Origin: JAQBDA01 sp963709875
Lineage (GTDB): Bacteria > Chloroflexota > Anaerolineae > Anaerolineales > UBA4823
Assembly (NCBI GenBank): GCA_963709875.1
Contig: CAVPYB010000003.1
Location: forward strand, 124,001-188,000
Length of the DNA: 64,000 nt
Reading direction: 5' to 3'
Shown here: positions 19,217 to 27,111 of the stretch, in pieces
Layout: the number at the start of each line of letters is the position of its first letter
Numbering within the stretch: the first letter of the stretch is position 1
Program-made: the position numbers and the translations under genes
The notes under the pieces: model-generated
Database searches by the model: none
What the model was told of the DNA's origin: nothing
The model's input: only the letters and a program-made list of their open reading frames with translations

Positions 19217-20611
19217 TCAATTACCACTTTGTGGATCGGCACTAGCAGCAGCTGGTGCAGAAGGATCTGTCCGGCTGATTCTCACTCCACCAGAAACGAG
19301 CCGGTCTCCGGCAACCTGCCCGGCCACTGCCGATTTGGATCCGGTTGTTGTGGTAATTCGTTCTTTCTCCTCCTCTTCCGGTTCTTCCGGAAAGGACAGG
19401 ACGATAGGCTTTTCAGTCAGGAGATAGACAACCGGCGTACCGAAGCGTGGGTGCTCCCAGGGTGGGAAAGTCTCTCCTAATTCCATGCGCCCGGCTTTTA
19501 CCGCCTCATCGATATCGCGTCCCTTGCCGATCTCCTGGTAAAACTTGCGGGCGAATTTACCCGCATCCATATTCGAGATGCTGTACTGCATGGCGACGAC
19601 CGCCGGTATTTCGGCATAGACCAGCTCGCGGGCGGTACTGCTAAAGCCTTCGTGCAAATCCGGGGCTGCGCCTTTGCAGGCGTGCAGGAAGACCAGTCTG
19701 GGTTTGGTATTGTTGAAAAGGTTGCGGAACTGCTGGCTGGTGATCCAGCGCACTTGCTTGCCACCCTCGTCGACATCATAATCTGGGTCCCCCGGATCTT
19801 TGAAGATTGCCAGACCTCCGGGTTTACCATGCCCGATGAAGTGCAGGATGTGTGGTTTTACGTCTCTATCGATTTTTTCTCGGAGCTCGCCGTAGCTGGG
19901 GTCTTTCAGCACAGTTAAATCGGCACGCACACGGTCTTGAATTTCCTTTATAAGTGCATCGGTCTCGATCTCGTCAATCTTGCCAAGACCAACCTCGGCG
20001 CGGGAGACGGCAATCAGTATGCGTAAATCCTCCTGTTTGGCTTCGAACTGCTCCAGGTATTTCTCCATTACTTGCTTCTGGATCAGGTTAGGCGGCTGTA
20101 CGAAACGAGTCAGGATCAACTCTGTCTTTTGACCGGAAAAGAAAAAGCCACGTTCAATATCCGTCTTATCAGCAGGGATAAATAAGAACTCCCAGGGCAA
20201 TCGTCCGAGATCCTCAGCTGATTTGTGGAAGATCAGCTTCAGGCGCAAACGCAGATGCGGATCTTCATTATTTAATTCAGCTTTCTTTTCATGGTATTGC
20301 TGGTCGAAATAGTCATACGCATCATGGAACCAGGTGCGTATTCTCTCATCGGCGAACAGGATGCTGTACAGGTTGAGGCCGATAACTTTTAGATCCTGCA
20401 GGTCATACAGCTTCTCCGTAATACCCTTATCCTGCATGCGCAATGCGTAATTGACCCAGTGATCGAGGCGTTCCACAGTCAGGTAGGCGAACTTGTCGCT
20501 GCTGAGGTGGCCATCCGTCTCTTTGGTCTTCCCGTCGATGATGCACTCGATCGAGATGTTTTCCTCATCGGAGATGGTCAAAGCACAGTCAAAATACGTG
20601 AAATCGCTCAT
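19217..20611 (-). CDS. CHAT-domain (caspase-like) cysteine peptidase
   Basis: A 464-residue soluble protein. Residues about 75-405 form a CHAT domain: the LPWEFLF motif (138-144), His261 in HFIGHGK and Cys312 in FLHACKGAAP form the expected His-Cys dyad, and a PAVVAMQYSI strand follows. The N-terminal 75 residues are unrecognised. After the domain comes a Glu-rich stretch (PEEPEEEEKE) and a Thr/Ser/Ala/Gly-rich tail of about 45 residues, perhaps a flexible linker or a self-processing region. CHAT enzymes act as caspase-like proteases in bacterial conflict systems and with TPR partners (for example Craspase). Here TPR and CHAT are on separate, adjacent genes. The substrate is unknown; candidates are the operon's own products. 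Confidence 0.88.
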   Translation of the reverse strand: MSDFTYFDCALTISDEENISIECIIDGKTKETDGHLSSDKFAYLTVERLDHWVNYALRMQDKGITEKLYDLQDLKVIGLNLYSILFADERIRTWFHDAYDYFDQQYHEKKAELNNEDPHLRLRLKLIFHKSAEDLGRLPWEFLFIPADKTDIERGFFFSGQKTELILTRFVQPPNLIQKQVMEKYLEQFEAKQEDLRILIAVSRAEVGLGKIDEIETDALIKEIQDRVRADLTVLKDPSYGELREKIDRDVKPHILHFIGHGKPGGLAIFKDPGDPDYDVDEGGKQVRWITSQQFRNLFNNTKPRLVFLHACKGAAPDLHEGFSSTARELVYAEIPAVVAMQYSISNMDAGKFARKFYQEIGKGRDIDEAVKAGRMELGETFPPWEHPRFGTPVVYLLTEKPIVLSFPEEPEEEEKERITTTTGSKSAVAGQVAGDRLVSGGVRISRTDPSAPAAASADPQSGN

Positions 20612-20690
20612 AGGGTTACCTTCGCGTCCTAACGGCAGTTATCAACAACTACCTCGGACGAGTATATACCATCTTCCAATCCAAAAAACA

Positions 20691-21782
20691 TCAGTCAAGG
20701 TCAAGGATGTCCAGGGCATTCTTGCGAGCGTTGGCAGCCCGATTATCTTCTTCGTCGCCTTCTTCACCAGCCAGCATTCCAAGGCTGACAGCCCGCTGGT
20801 GGATAGCAACCATACGGTCTTTGAAGCTGTCTGCCAGAGCGTCGGCTTGGGGCTCGGTGAGGTCCGGGCTGAGCACGATATTCTGGAACAGGTTCACCAT
20901 CATGATCTTGGCATTCTTATAATCCGGGTCATCGACCGGGGTGGCGGCTTCTTTCTTTACTCGCTCCCACATCTCGCCGAAGGGCAAGGTGTCTGTGTCA
21001 TCCCGGGTGTTTTCAACCGGGTTGACAATACTATACAGCACGTAATCAGCACTGCGGAACGGGACTGCCGATTCGAGTGTGCCCCCTACTTTTAGCTGGC
21101 GGTCAACCACCCACAGCTGTTTTGGATCTACTTCTGTAGCGTCGATCAAGGCATAATATCCTGGTTGGAAGGGCACATTGACGCTTGGGCCGAACGAATC
21201 ACGCAGCCCGACAATCGGGGTGACACCGTCGGAGTCATACAGCATCTGGAAGCCGTCCATCAGGACATTGGCAACCTTCATATAAGGGGCGAGGACCGGT
21301 GAGAAATCGAGCGCCCCGGATACACTCTCAATCACCGACAGGAGAGGTCGCAGCAAGTTGTTATTGGACTGGCACAGTACAACTGTCAGGGTCAGCCCGC
21401 CGCCGCGGTACGGTCGTATGCCTGAGACATTGGTGTTTCGCAGCAGGATGCCTTTGTTGAATTCATCCGGCACGCCCAGTTTTTTGATCAAACCAGGGCC
21501 GACAATGAAGGGGACGACCTGGGGCTGACCGTTGTAGATGAATTCGGAGACGATGTAGACGACTGGGTCTATCTGGTTGAACCACTGCCGGGAATTGACC
21601 AGGAACATCTCATTGATGATGACCTGAAAATAATGCTGGTCTTTCTTGAAATTCCATTCCTGAGTACCCGCCTGGTTTTGGTCGATATGGTTGTGTGGGA
21701 TGGTAACCGTAGTTGGCATCTCCCGCGGGCTGTTGATGATTGTGGTGTTTATTTTGTTCCAAAGCTGAGCGATATTTGACAT
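20691..21782 (-). CDS. Unrecognised 363-aa protein, first gene of the CHAT operon
   Basis: I do not recognise this family. It has no signal peptide and no clear membrane helix, and looks beta-rich with one more hydrophobic helical region around residues 145-180. The C-terminus is charged and helical (AGEEGDEEDNRAANARKNALD). AGGGAG at good spacing before the ATG makes the start firm. It precedes the CHAT gene by 79 bases on the same strand, with no terminator seen in between. Being first in the unit it may be a sensor, adaptor or target; this is inference from position only. Confidence 0.7.
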   Translation of the reverse strand: MSNIAQLWNKINTTIINSPREMPTTVTIPHNHIDQNQAGTQEWNFKKDQHYFQVIINEMFLVNSRQWFNQIDPVVYIVSEFIYNGQPQVVPFIVGPGLIKKLGVPDEFNKGILLRNTNVSGIRPYRGGGLTLTVVLCQSNNNLLRPLLSVIESVSGALDFSPVLAPYMKVANVLMDGFQMLYDSDGVTPIVGLRDSFGPSVNVPFQPGYYALIDATEVDPKQLWVVDRQLKVGGTLESAVPFRSADYVLYSIVNPVENTRDDTDTLPFGEMWERVKKEAATPVDDPDYKNAKIMMVNLFQNIVLSPDLTEPQADALADSFKDRMVAIHQRAVSLGMLAGEEGDEEDNRAANARKNALDILDLD

Positions 21783-21952
21783 TTCAACTCCCTCTTGGAC
21801 CGTTGACTATATCGATGGCTGACAAGCATGACAGAAAATCAGTACATACCAGTATTCTTATATCGTTGCGTCCCCTGGAGCTGGCTGTTATCGTAGTTTT
21901 TTCACAAAGAAAATCTGTAATTGATTATAAAGAGGAAACCCGGCTTCGTCAA

Positions 21953-21984
21953 GCAAGGCTGGTTTAATGCAAGGCTGGTTTAAT
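21953..21984. repeat. 16-base perfect tandem duplication
   Basis: The unit GCAAGGCTGGTTTAAT occurs twice head to tail in the region between the divergent CHAT operon and the AHSA1-like gene. It could be a binding site pair or a replication slip. Confidence 0.7.
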
Positions 21985-22048
21985 TTGCGCTAAAATACTG
22001 CTTACAGATTTCATGCATAAACAGGCAGCTTATTAGCAGGAGTGGAAT

Positions 22049-22528
22049 ATGGCAGAAACCCGAGTCCAGGGGAGAGTACCTATATCGGCTGGTGCAGCAT
22101 TCGATATCTATGTCAACCAGATGGATACCTGATGGCCGCGCATGGGAGTGTTCCCTTACAGCTTCGCGCCGAAACCCACGCTGCCGCAGCACATTCGCTT
22201 CGAGGCAAAACTGGGCGGGCGTTACTATGAGACGTTTGCCGATGGCTCAGAACATGTCATCGGCCATATCCAGGAATGGCAGCCACCTGAACGGTTGGTC
22301 TATATCTGGCGCGACCCGACCTGGCCCGGGAGGACGGTAATCACAATGTCCTTCAAACCGATCGAGGGTGGGACTGAGGTTGTTTGCGAACAGGATGGCT
22401 TTGCGGCTGTCGGCGTACCGGAGCTGGCTGCCTTTTACCAGATCGGCAACCGCCAGACTCTGGCGGGTTACTTCGCACACTGCCAGGCGGTTTATGAATT
22501 GGGAAAGTTGGAATCTAGCAGGAGCTGA
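22049..22528 (+). pseudogene. AHSA1/SRPBCC-domain protein interrupted by an in-frame TGA
   Basis: AGGAG six bases before the ATG at 22049 gives a strong start. The frame reads 27 residues (ending FDIYVNQMDT), meets TGA at 22130, and continues in the same frame as WPRMGVFPYSFAPKP with a full SRPBCC-type body (GGRYYETFADGSEHVIGHI, then YIWRDPTWPG). Relatives carry a WWP motif at this place, so the TGA most likely stands for a Trp TGG codon. Without the stop the protein would be 159 residues, normal for the family of small ligand-binding START-like domains. A nonsense mutation or a sequence error is more likely than recoding. Confidence 0.75.
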
Positions 22529-22613
22529 TCTGCATTATCTCAAAACAGCTACGGTGCCAGGAAGACCAAATAGCCGGTGACCGTCCCGATTTACAGCAGT
22601 GCATACCCGGTAC

Positions 22614-23012
22614 TCAGGTAGGCCAGCGAAAAATAAGCAGCAGGGCAAGAATTGCCAGGTTGATTAGAATGCCAACTCCCCCTTTGTTATCCAGGCCTTG
22701 CAAGGCACCATCCCAAAACAAGATATAGATTGTGGTTGAGAGCAGCGCGGATATGACTACTGCCGGCTGCCACCAGCCCTGGTTCAGGAGAACGCCTACC
22801 CCACCGACTATGAAACCAACAGCCACAAGGATCAGTAAAATGCTGGCTGTGTTTCTGGTGGCTGTTTCTCCGAGCAGCTTCGAGAATGCCCAAGACCCAT
22901 CCGGCCAGACCATCCCGGGCTGCAGCTCGAAGAGCCTGGCGCCTTGACCTAAATAGAGCAGATGGACCAGGCCATGCAAAATCAGGAATACCGCAAATAT
23001 TATTTTACCCAT
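22614..23012 (-). CDS. Small four-helix membrane protein
   Basis: About 132 residues with four predicted membrane helices. It has a conserved-looking first helix containing HGLVHL and an extracytoplasmic stretch between helices one and two. No enzyme motif is seen, and I do not recognise a named family beyond DoxX-like small membrane proteins. The ATG at 23012 is preferred because AGGAGG lies seven bases upstream of it; an ATG six codons earlier would place that site inside the gene. Confidence 0.7.
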   Translation of the reverse strand: MGKIIFAVFLILHGLVHLLYLGQGARLFELQPGMVWPDGSWAFSKLLGETATRNTASILLILVAVGFIVGGVGVLLNQGWWQPAVVISALLSTTIYILFWDGALQGLDNKGGVGILINLAILALLLIFRWPT

Positions 23013-23069
23013 CGAGACCCTCCTCTTCATCCTAAATCTTCGATTGAACGAGTACGCGTTGCAGGATCG

Positions 23070-23513
23070 TCAGCACAGCCGGATGCGCACCATCACTGTA
23101 GTTTGTGCGGCTTTCTCCGCTTCTTCCACTCTTGGGTCGTTATTGTCGTCGAAAGTCACCCCGTAATACCTGGCATCGCTGGGCACCTTCCGCAGATGCT
23201 CGATCAACCCGGCTCCAACGGCAACCTTATCCTCAGCCACTGGCTCTGCCAGACCTTCGAGTTCTCGACCCCGCATTCGCAGTGTTACCGGGACCTCACC
23301 CTGCAAGTTCTTCCACCACCCTGCGTGAGTGAATATATTCACTTGACCATTCTCTTGCGAGTAGCTGACCGGGGTGGTGTAGCTCTTACCGCTCTTGCGA
23401 CCCGTGAAAGTTATCAGCAAGACGGATTTGCTGACGATACCATGGACGGGTGAGCGCAAGATGAATTTCATGGCACGATTTAAAGCTGGTGGGACCGTCG
23501 GCGTTTCGGACAT
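23070..23513 (-). CDS. Deazaflavin-dependent (DDN-like) nitroreductase family protein
   Basis: A 147-residue split-barrel protein. The segment LITFTGRKSGKSYTTPVSYS is the family's signature for F420 (or FMN) phosphate binding, followed by FTHAGWWKNL. Actinobacterial relatives reduce nitro or quinone compounds with reduced F420. Chloroflexota members are common, but the physiological substrate is unknown. No F420 biosynthesis gene is in the window. Confidence 0.82.
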   Translation of the reverse strand: MSETPTVPPALNRAMKFILRSPVHGIVSKSVLLITFTGRKSGKSYTTPVSYSQENGQVNIFTHAGWWKNLQGEVPVTLRMRGRELEGLAEPVAEDKVAVGAGLIEHLRKVPSDARYYGVTFDDNNDPRVEEAEKAAQTTVMVRIRLC

Positions 23514-23663
23514 TTAGCCTCTTCCTTTTAGTATAGATGTGTGTTCAGATCAGATTGTTATAAGTTTCACACATAGGATAGTGTAGAAATGGCGCTTTGC
23601 GCAACAGTCAGGAAGCCAGTAAAGTTTGAGTCCCCCGGATAGTTTTTACCTGGTCAAGTGACT

Positions 23664-23701
23664 AAAAAGAGGAGGACAATTCGGCAAATTGTCCTCCTCT
23701 T
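23664..23701 (-). terminator. Rho-independent terminator of the alpha/beta hydrolase gene
   Basis: A perfect 15-bp stem (23667-23681 with 23687-23701), a five-base loop and, on the minus strand, a run of five T including the end of the stem. It lies about 70 bases after the hydrolase stop. Confidence 0.9.
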
Positions 23702-23771
23702 GCAAGCTATTCTGCTCTGTTGCGTGAACTACACCTCACTCGTAATTCCTCAATTTGAGCTCCCCTTCAGA

Positions 23772-24620
23772 TCAATCGTGATTCGCACTCTTCAAGAAGC
23801 GTAAGATGATCTCGATAACTTCGGCGGGTCGCTCCTGTTGTGGATTGTGACCTGCACGCTCGATCAGCGCTAATTCAGCATTCGGTATTCGATCCGCCAG
23901 GATTGCCTGGTGTTCGGGCGGGAACTGGAAGTCGTGACGCCCGGCAAGCACAAGGGTAGGGGTAAGGATCTCCCCAAGCCGGTCCATCACTGTCCAGCCC
24001 GGTAATAGCTGGCTGAAAGCAAAGATTTGAGCTTCAGGTCGTATCTGCACCTGGAGCCCACCTGAGAGAACCTCGCGCACCAGTGACAAGAAGTTCGAGC
24101 GGTAGAAGTAAGCTCTGCCAAATTTCATCATAGTGGGGAGGAACTCGTCCGGCTGAAGCTCTCCGTTGAAAAACCGGCGAGCGGCACCCACTGCGGCTGC
24201 ACTGTAGCCACGCTTGGCCAACAGGTCAGGCGCATTTTCCTGCACCCAGCGCGAATCGCCGCATGTATCCATCAGGATCAGATGCGAGAGGCTTTGCGGA
24301 TATCGGAGAGCGTACTCCAAAGCAACCATTCCACCAAATGAATGTCCAAGAACAGCCCACCGATCGAAACCAAGTGCCTCCCGCAGCGCTTCTGCATCCG
24401 CAGTAAGGTTTTCCCAGGTCATAGAGGTAACGTCTGCCTCCTCTGAACGTCCATTGCAGCGATGGTCATAGAAGATCAGTGTTAATTGGTCCGCACAGGT
24501 TTGGAGAGGGAGCATCGTCGTGTGGTCAGCACCAGGTCCACCATGCATGATTGCAAGTGGGAAGCCCTGCCCGGCGACTTTCACAAAAAGGGATACATCT
24601 CTAATATGCATATGGGACAT
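23772..24620 (-). CDS. Alpha/beta hydrolase, proline-iminopeptidase-like
   Basis: About 282 residues. It has the oxyanion-hole motif HGGPG, the nucleophile elbow GHSFGG, an acid in the GRHDF region and the catalytic His in RAGHNPQQE, all in family order. The YDHRCNGRSE segment is typical of S33 peptidases and close esterases. Substrate is not assignable. The start is uncertain: ATG at 24620 has AGAG eight bases upstream and is used here; ATG at 24644 and TTG at 24662 are alternatives. The gene lies just after the tRNA-Asp terminator on the same strand. Confidence 0.87.
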   Translation of the reverse strand: MSHMHIRDVSLFVKVAGQGFPLAIMHGGPGADHTTMLPLQTCADQLTLIFYDHRCNGRSEEADVTSMTWENLTADAEALREALGFDRWAVLGHSFGGMVALEYALRYPQSLSHLILMDTCGDSRWVQENAPDLLAKRGYSAAAVGAARRFFNGELQPDEFLPTMMKFGRAYFYRSNFLSLVREVLSGGLQVQIRPEAQIFAFSQLLPGWTVMDRLGEILTPTLVLAGRHDFQFPPEHQAILADRIPNAELALIERAGHNPQQERPAEVIEIILRFLKSANHD

Positions 24621-24676
24621 AAGCAAATCTCTATTCTTTGGCATGAATTGAGTGATATCCAAAGCATTAAAAGATC

Positions 24677-24704
24677 AAAGCCGCTCGGTTCAGTGAGCGG
24701 CTTT
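24677..24704 (-). terminator. Terminator after tRNA-Asp
   Basis: A perfect 10-bp stem (24677-24686 with 24695-24704) with an eight-base loop, 12 bases after the tRNA CCA on the minus strand. Only a broken T-run follows (GATCTTTT). Confidence 0.65.
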
Positions 24705-24716
24705 CGGGTATTCATC

Positions 24717-24793
24717 TGGCGGTCCCGACGGGATTCGAACCCGCGATCTCGGCCTTGACAGGGCCGCATGTTTGGCCACTACACCACGGGACC
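24717..24793 (-). tRNA. tRNA-Asp (anticodon GTC)
   Basis: The acceptor stem GGTCCCG pairs with CGGGACC. The anticodon stem CGGCC/GGCCG carries loop CTGTCAA with anticodon GTC. The T-arm GCGGGTTCGAATCCCGT is standard. Discriminator G and the CCA end are encoded (24717-24720). It charges Asp. Confidence 0.97.
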
Positions 24794-24804
24794 GGGCGGA
24801 TGGT

Positions 24805-24833
24805 ATTTTACATTACATCCCGTCCATCGTCAA
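24805..24833 (-). promoter_or_regulatory. Sigma70-type promoter of tRNA-Asp
   Basis: On the minus strand TTGACG (24833-24828), a 17-base spacer and TAAAAT (24810-24805) lie just upstream of the tRNA. The start point would be about five to eight bases before the mature 5' end. Confidence 0.7.
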
Positions 24834-24944
24834 GGAGATAGCATGCACCACCGGTGTCCCTGACATTGAGAGCTGTCTTCTATATATGTACAGCTGCATT
24901 GAAAGATTGTGGGTAGTCATTCGCATATATTGGATTGAAGTTGT

Positions 24945-24950
24945 TATAAT
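24945..24950 (+). promoter_or_regulatory. Predicted extended -10 element, leaderless arrangement
   Basis: TATAAT preceded by TGT (extended -10) and followed by exactly six bases, then the ATG of the DUF309 gene. No ribosome binding site is visible. Confidence 0.55.
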
Positions 24951-24956
24951 CATTTC

Positions 24957-25832
24957 ATGGATGTTGATGCTCGAAACCGGTTGATCGTCTGCTTTATCAG
25001 CGATCTTTTCTTCACCGTGAAGGTAGAAGAGGCCGCCAGACGGCTGAAATTTGATGTGAGATTCATCGAGCGGGCTGAGCAGCTCGGTCCTGATATCGCG
25101 CAGGCGTCATCTAAACAACCCGCCGAACCGCTGACAGGTCCAGGCAGTGAACTAATAAACAAGCTGTCTGGCTGGCAGCCTGCTCTTGTGATTATTGATA
25201 TGAACATTAAAGAGCTGCCCTGGCGGGAGTGGCTGGCGCTGATCAAGTCAGCTCCCGCGACTCGACGGATACCGGTACTCTGTTTTGGCTCGCATGTGGA
25301 TGCGGATGCGATGAAGGATGCCAGGAGCAGGGGAGCAGATGCGGTTGTTGCCCGCTCCAAGTTCTCGAGCGCACTCCCGGAGCTGATCGAAAAATACGCC
25401 CAGCTGCCGGATTATGAGGCACTGGCGAGCACATGCCAGGAAGGGCTGTCGGAGCTGGCCATCCAAGGGATAGAGGAGTTCAACCGGGGTGAGTATTTCG
25501 AATCACACGAATCGCTTGAAGAAGCCTGGAATGAGGACCAATCCCCAGGTCGCGAGCTTTATAGAGCGATCCTGCAGGTGGCGGTCGCTTATTTGCAGAT
25601 CGAGCGGCAGAACTATCGTGGAGCAATTAAGATGTTCTTGCGGGTGCGCCAGTGGATAACGCCGCTGCCGGACAGCTGCCGGGGTGTGGATGTTGCCCAG
25701 TTGAAGCTAGATTCCCAGAATGTTTACGATAAGCTGGTTGAGCGGGGACCGGAGGGTCTCGCTGAATTCGACCGGAAGCTGCTTCGCCCGGTGGAATACG
25801 TTGGAGGTCAAACATGGAGTATGAGGAACTGA
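24957..25832 (+). CDS. Receiver-like domain fused to DUF309
   Basis: A 291-residue protein. Residues 1-140 look like a degenerate response-regulator receiver: hydrophobic strands ending LVIIDMN, then IPVLCFGSHVDADAMKDARSRGADAVVARSKF. It has one Asp at the phospho-acceptor position, but the Lys position is not clearly kept. Residues about 155-270 are a DUF309 helical domain (GIEEFNRGEYFESHESLEEA, YRAILQVAVAYLQIERQNYR). DUF309 is widespread and uncharacterised. The nitroreductase start overlaps its end by 19 bases, suggesting coupling. Confidence 0.78.
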   Translation: MDVDARNRLIVCFISDLFFTVKVEEAARRLKFDVRFIERAEQLGPDIAQASSKQPAEPLTGPGSELINKLSGWQPALVIIDMNIKELPWREWLALIKSAPATRRIPVLCFGSHVDADAMKDARSRGADAVVARSKFSSALPELIEKYAQLPDYEALASTCQEGLSELAIQGIEEFNRGEYFESHESLEEAWNEDQSPGRELYRAILQVAVAYLQIERQNYRGAIKMFLRVRQWITPLPDSCRGVDVAQLKLDSQNVYDKLVERGPEGLAEFDRKLLRPVEYVGGQTWSMRN

Positions 25833-26325
25833 TCCGCGCCCGGTACAGCGTGCGTGCGTATAAGCCGGACCCGATCGAGGATGAGAAGCTGGCCCAAGTG
25901 TTGGAAGCTGCCCGTCTGGCACCTACCGCTGCAAACCGGCAGCCATTTCAACTGGTGGTGATCCATACGAAAGGTCAGCGAACAAGAGCTGCGGCGCATC
26001 TACCAGCGCGAATGGTTCAGCCAGGCACCCGATCCTCATTTGCGCCTGCGGCGTACCTCGGCTCGGCTGGGTGCGAGATGATATGCGACGCTATCTGGAC
26101 GTTGATGTGGCGATCGTAATGGACCACCTGATCCTGGCAGCCACAAACCTGGGATTAGGCACCTGCTGGATCGCAGCATTCAACGCAAAGGCAGCCAGGG
26201 AGATCTTGGAGCTGCCGGACGAAGTGGAGCCGTTGATCTTCACTCCGCTGGGATACCCGGCTGACGAACCCGGACCAAAAGAACGCAAACCGGTGACAGA
26301 ATTGGTGCGCTACGAGAAATGGTGA
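25814..26325 (+). pseudogene. Nitroreductase-family protein with two frameshifts
   Basis: Three consecutive frames make one FMN-dependent nitroreductase of about 170 residues. The pieces are RARYSVRAYKPDPIEDEKL to about 25978, EQELRRIYQREWFSQAP in the next frame, and from about 26030 ILICACGVPRLGWVRDDMRR to DVAIVMDHLILAATNLGLG and the C-terminus. Each break is a one-base shift and the codons on both sides keep family consensus. That means sequence error or very recent decay rather than an old relic. The enzyme would reduce nitro or quinone groups with NAD(P)H. It is co-directional with and overlaps the DUF309 gene. Confidence 0.8.
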
Positions 26326-26411
26326 TTTTTGGGATTGTGTTATATGAAATGGAAACTGAGGGTGTTATCGAATTGCAGCCTCAAGGGCAGCTCTTCGAAC
26401 AGTTCTGCGCA

Positions 26412-26635
26412 CTATCTACCGCATGTTGCACAGGCACCGGATGTGCAGGATGAACAGGCGGGCGCACTTCCGGCGACCACCCGACCACCGCTCTGGGCAT
26501 TAACAATGAGATCAAACGTGAGGTATGGTCGCTGTCACACTGGATGCACTGGAGCGGCGAATCGGAATCCTTCATCGCACGGAGTACGTCAAATCGGGTC
26601 TTACAGTCAAGGCAGATGTATTCGTATAGCGGCAT
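26412..26635 (-). pseudogene. FmdB-type zinc-ribbon protein with a frameshift near its C-terminus
   Basis: MPLYEYICLDCKTRFD with C8, C11, C30 and C33 is the FmdB-family zinc ribbon, a possible transcriptional regulator. After LISLLMPRAVVG the written frame turns into an unrelated Pro/His-rich tail ending at 26381. A different frame from about 26467 reads GSAPACSSCTSGACATCGR and stops at 26412, exactly the Cys-rich tail expected. One base has therefore been lost or gained around 26465. The coordinates give the reconstructed gene. Confidence 0.75.
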
Positions 26636-26680
26636 AGCAGTACCCTGTGTGTTGTACGGCTAGATTGTAATCCTGTATGG

Positions 26681-27079
26681 ATGGATGGTCAATGCCTGTT
26701 AGATCGTCACCCAACTTTTCTGAAGATTGCAGCCAAACGGCTTGCCGAGGCAGCCAATGTCTGGCTCGCAACGGTACGTAAGGATGGGCGACCGCACCTG
26801 GTTCCGGTCTGGTTTGTGTTCATTGAGCAAAGCTTCTGGGTCTGCGTTGCCCCGGATAGCGTGAAAGCCAGGAATATTTCAGCAAATCCTGGGGTTGTCC
26901 TGGCTCTGGAGGATGGATCAACACCGCTGATCTGCGAAGGGATCGCTGCTTCAGTAGAGACACCATGGTCAAAGGCCGTAGTTAATGGTTTTCATAATAA
27001 ATACGATTGGGATATCCTGTCCGACACACAATACGGATTGTTATTGAATATCCTTCCAACCAAGCTGCTAAGCTGGTAG
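26681..27079 (+). CDS. Pyridoxamine-5'-phosphate-oxidase-like FMN/F420-binding protein
   Basis: A 132-residue split-barrel protein. NVWLATVRKDGRPHLVPVWF is the family's first beta hairpin with the flavin-phosphate contact region, followed by ARNISANPGVVLALE. It ends PTKLLSW as in many short members. Likely an oxidoreductase or a cofactor-binding protein; the substrate cannot be given. The gene seems intact although its neighbours on both sides contain frame breaks. Confidence 0.8.
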   Translation: MDGQCLLDRHPTFLKIAAKRLAEAANVWLATVRKDGRPHLVPVWFVFIEQSFWVCVAPDSVKARNISANPGVVLALEDGSTPLICEGIAASVETPWSKAVVNGFHNKYDWDILSDTQYGLLLNILPTKLLSW

Positions 27080-27111
27080 GTGAGCGATGCTGATCTAGAG
27101 GAGGTGAGGCG

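Noticed and set aside
22130..22132. TGA reassigned to Trp (genetic code 4 or 25) or read as selenocysteine
   Set aside because: Many intact genes in the window end in TGA and use TGG for Trp, no SECIS-like element was noticed, and the position is Trp in relatives, not Cys.
24486..24758. A 90-codon plus-strand frame over tRNA-Asp and the hydrolase start
   Set aside because: It reads antisense through the tRNA and gives the usual spurious tRNA-derived peptide (RRDSNPRSRP).
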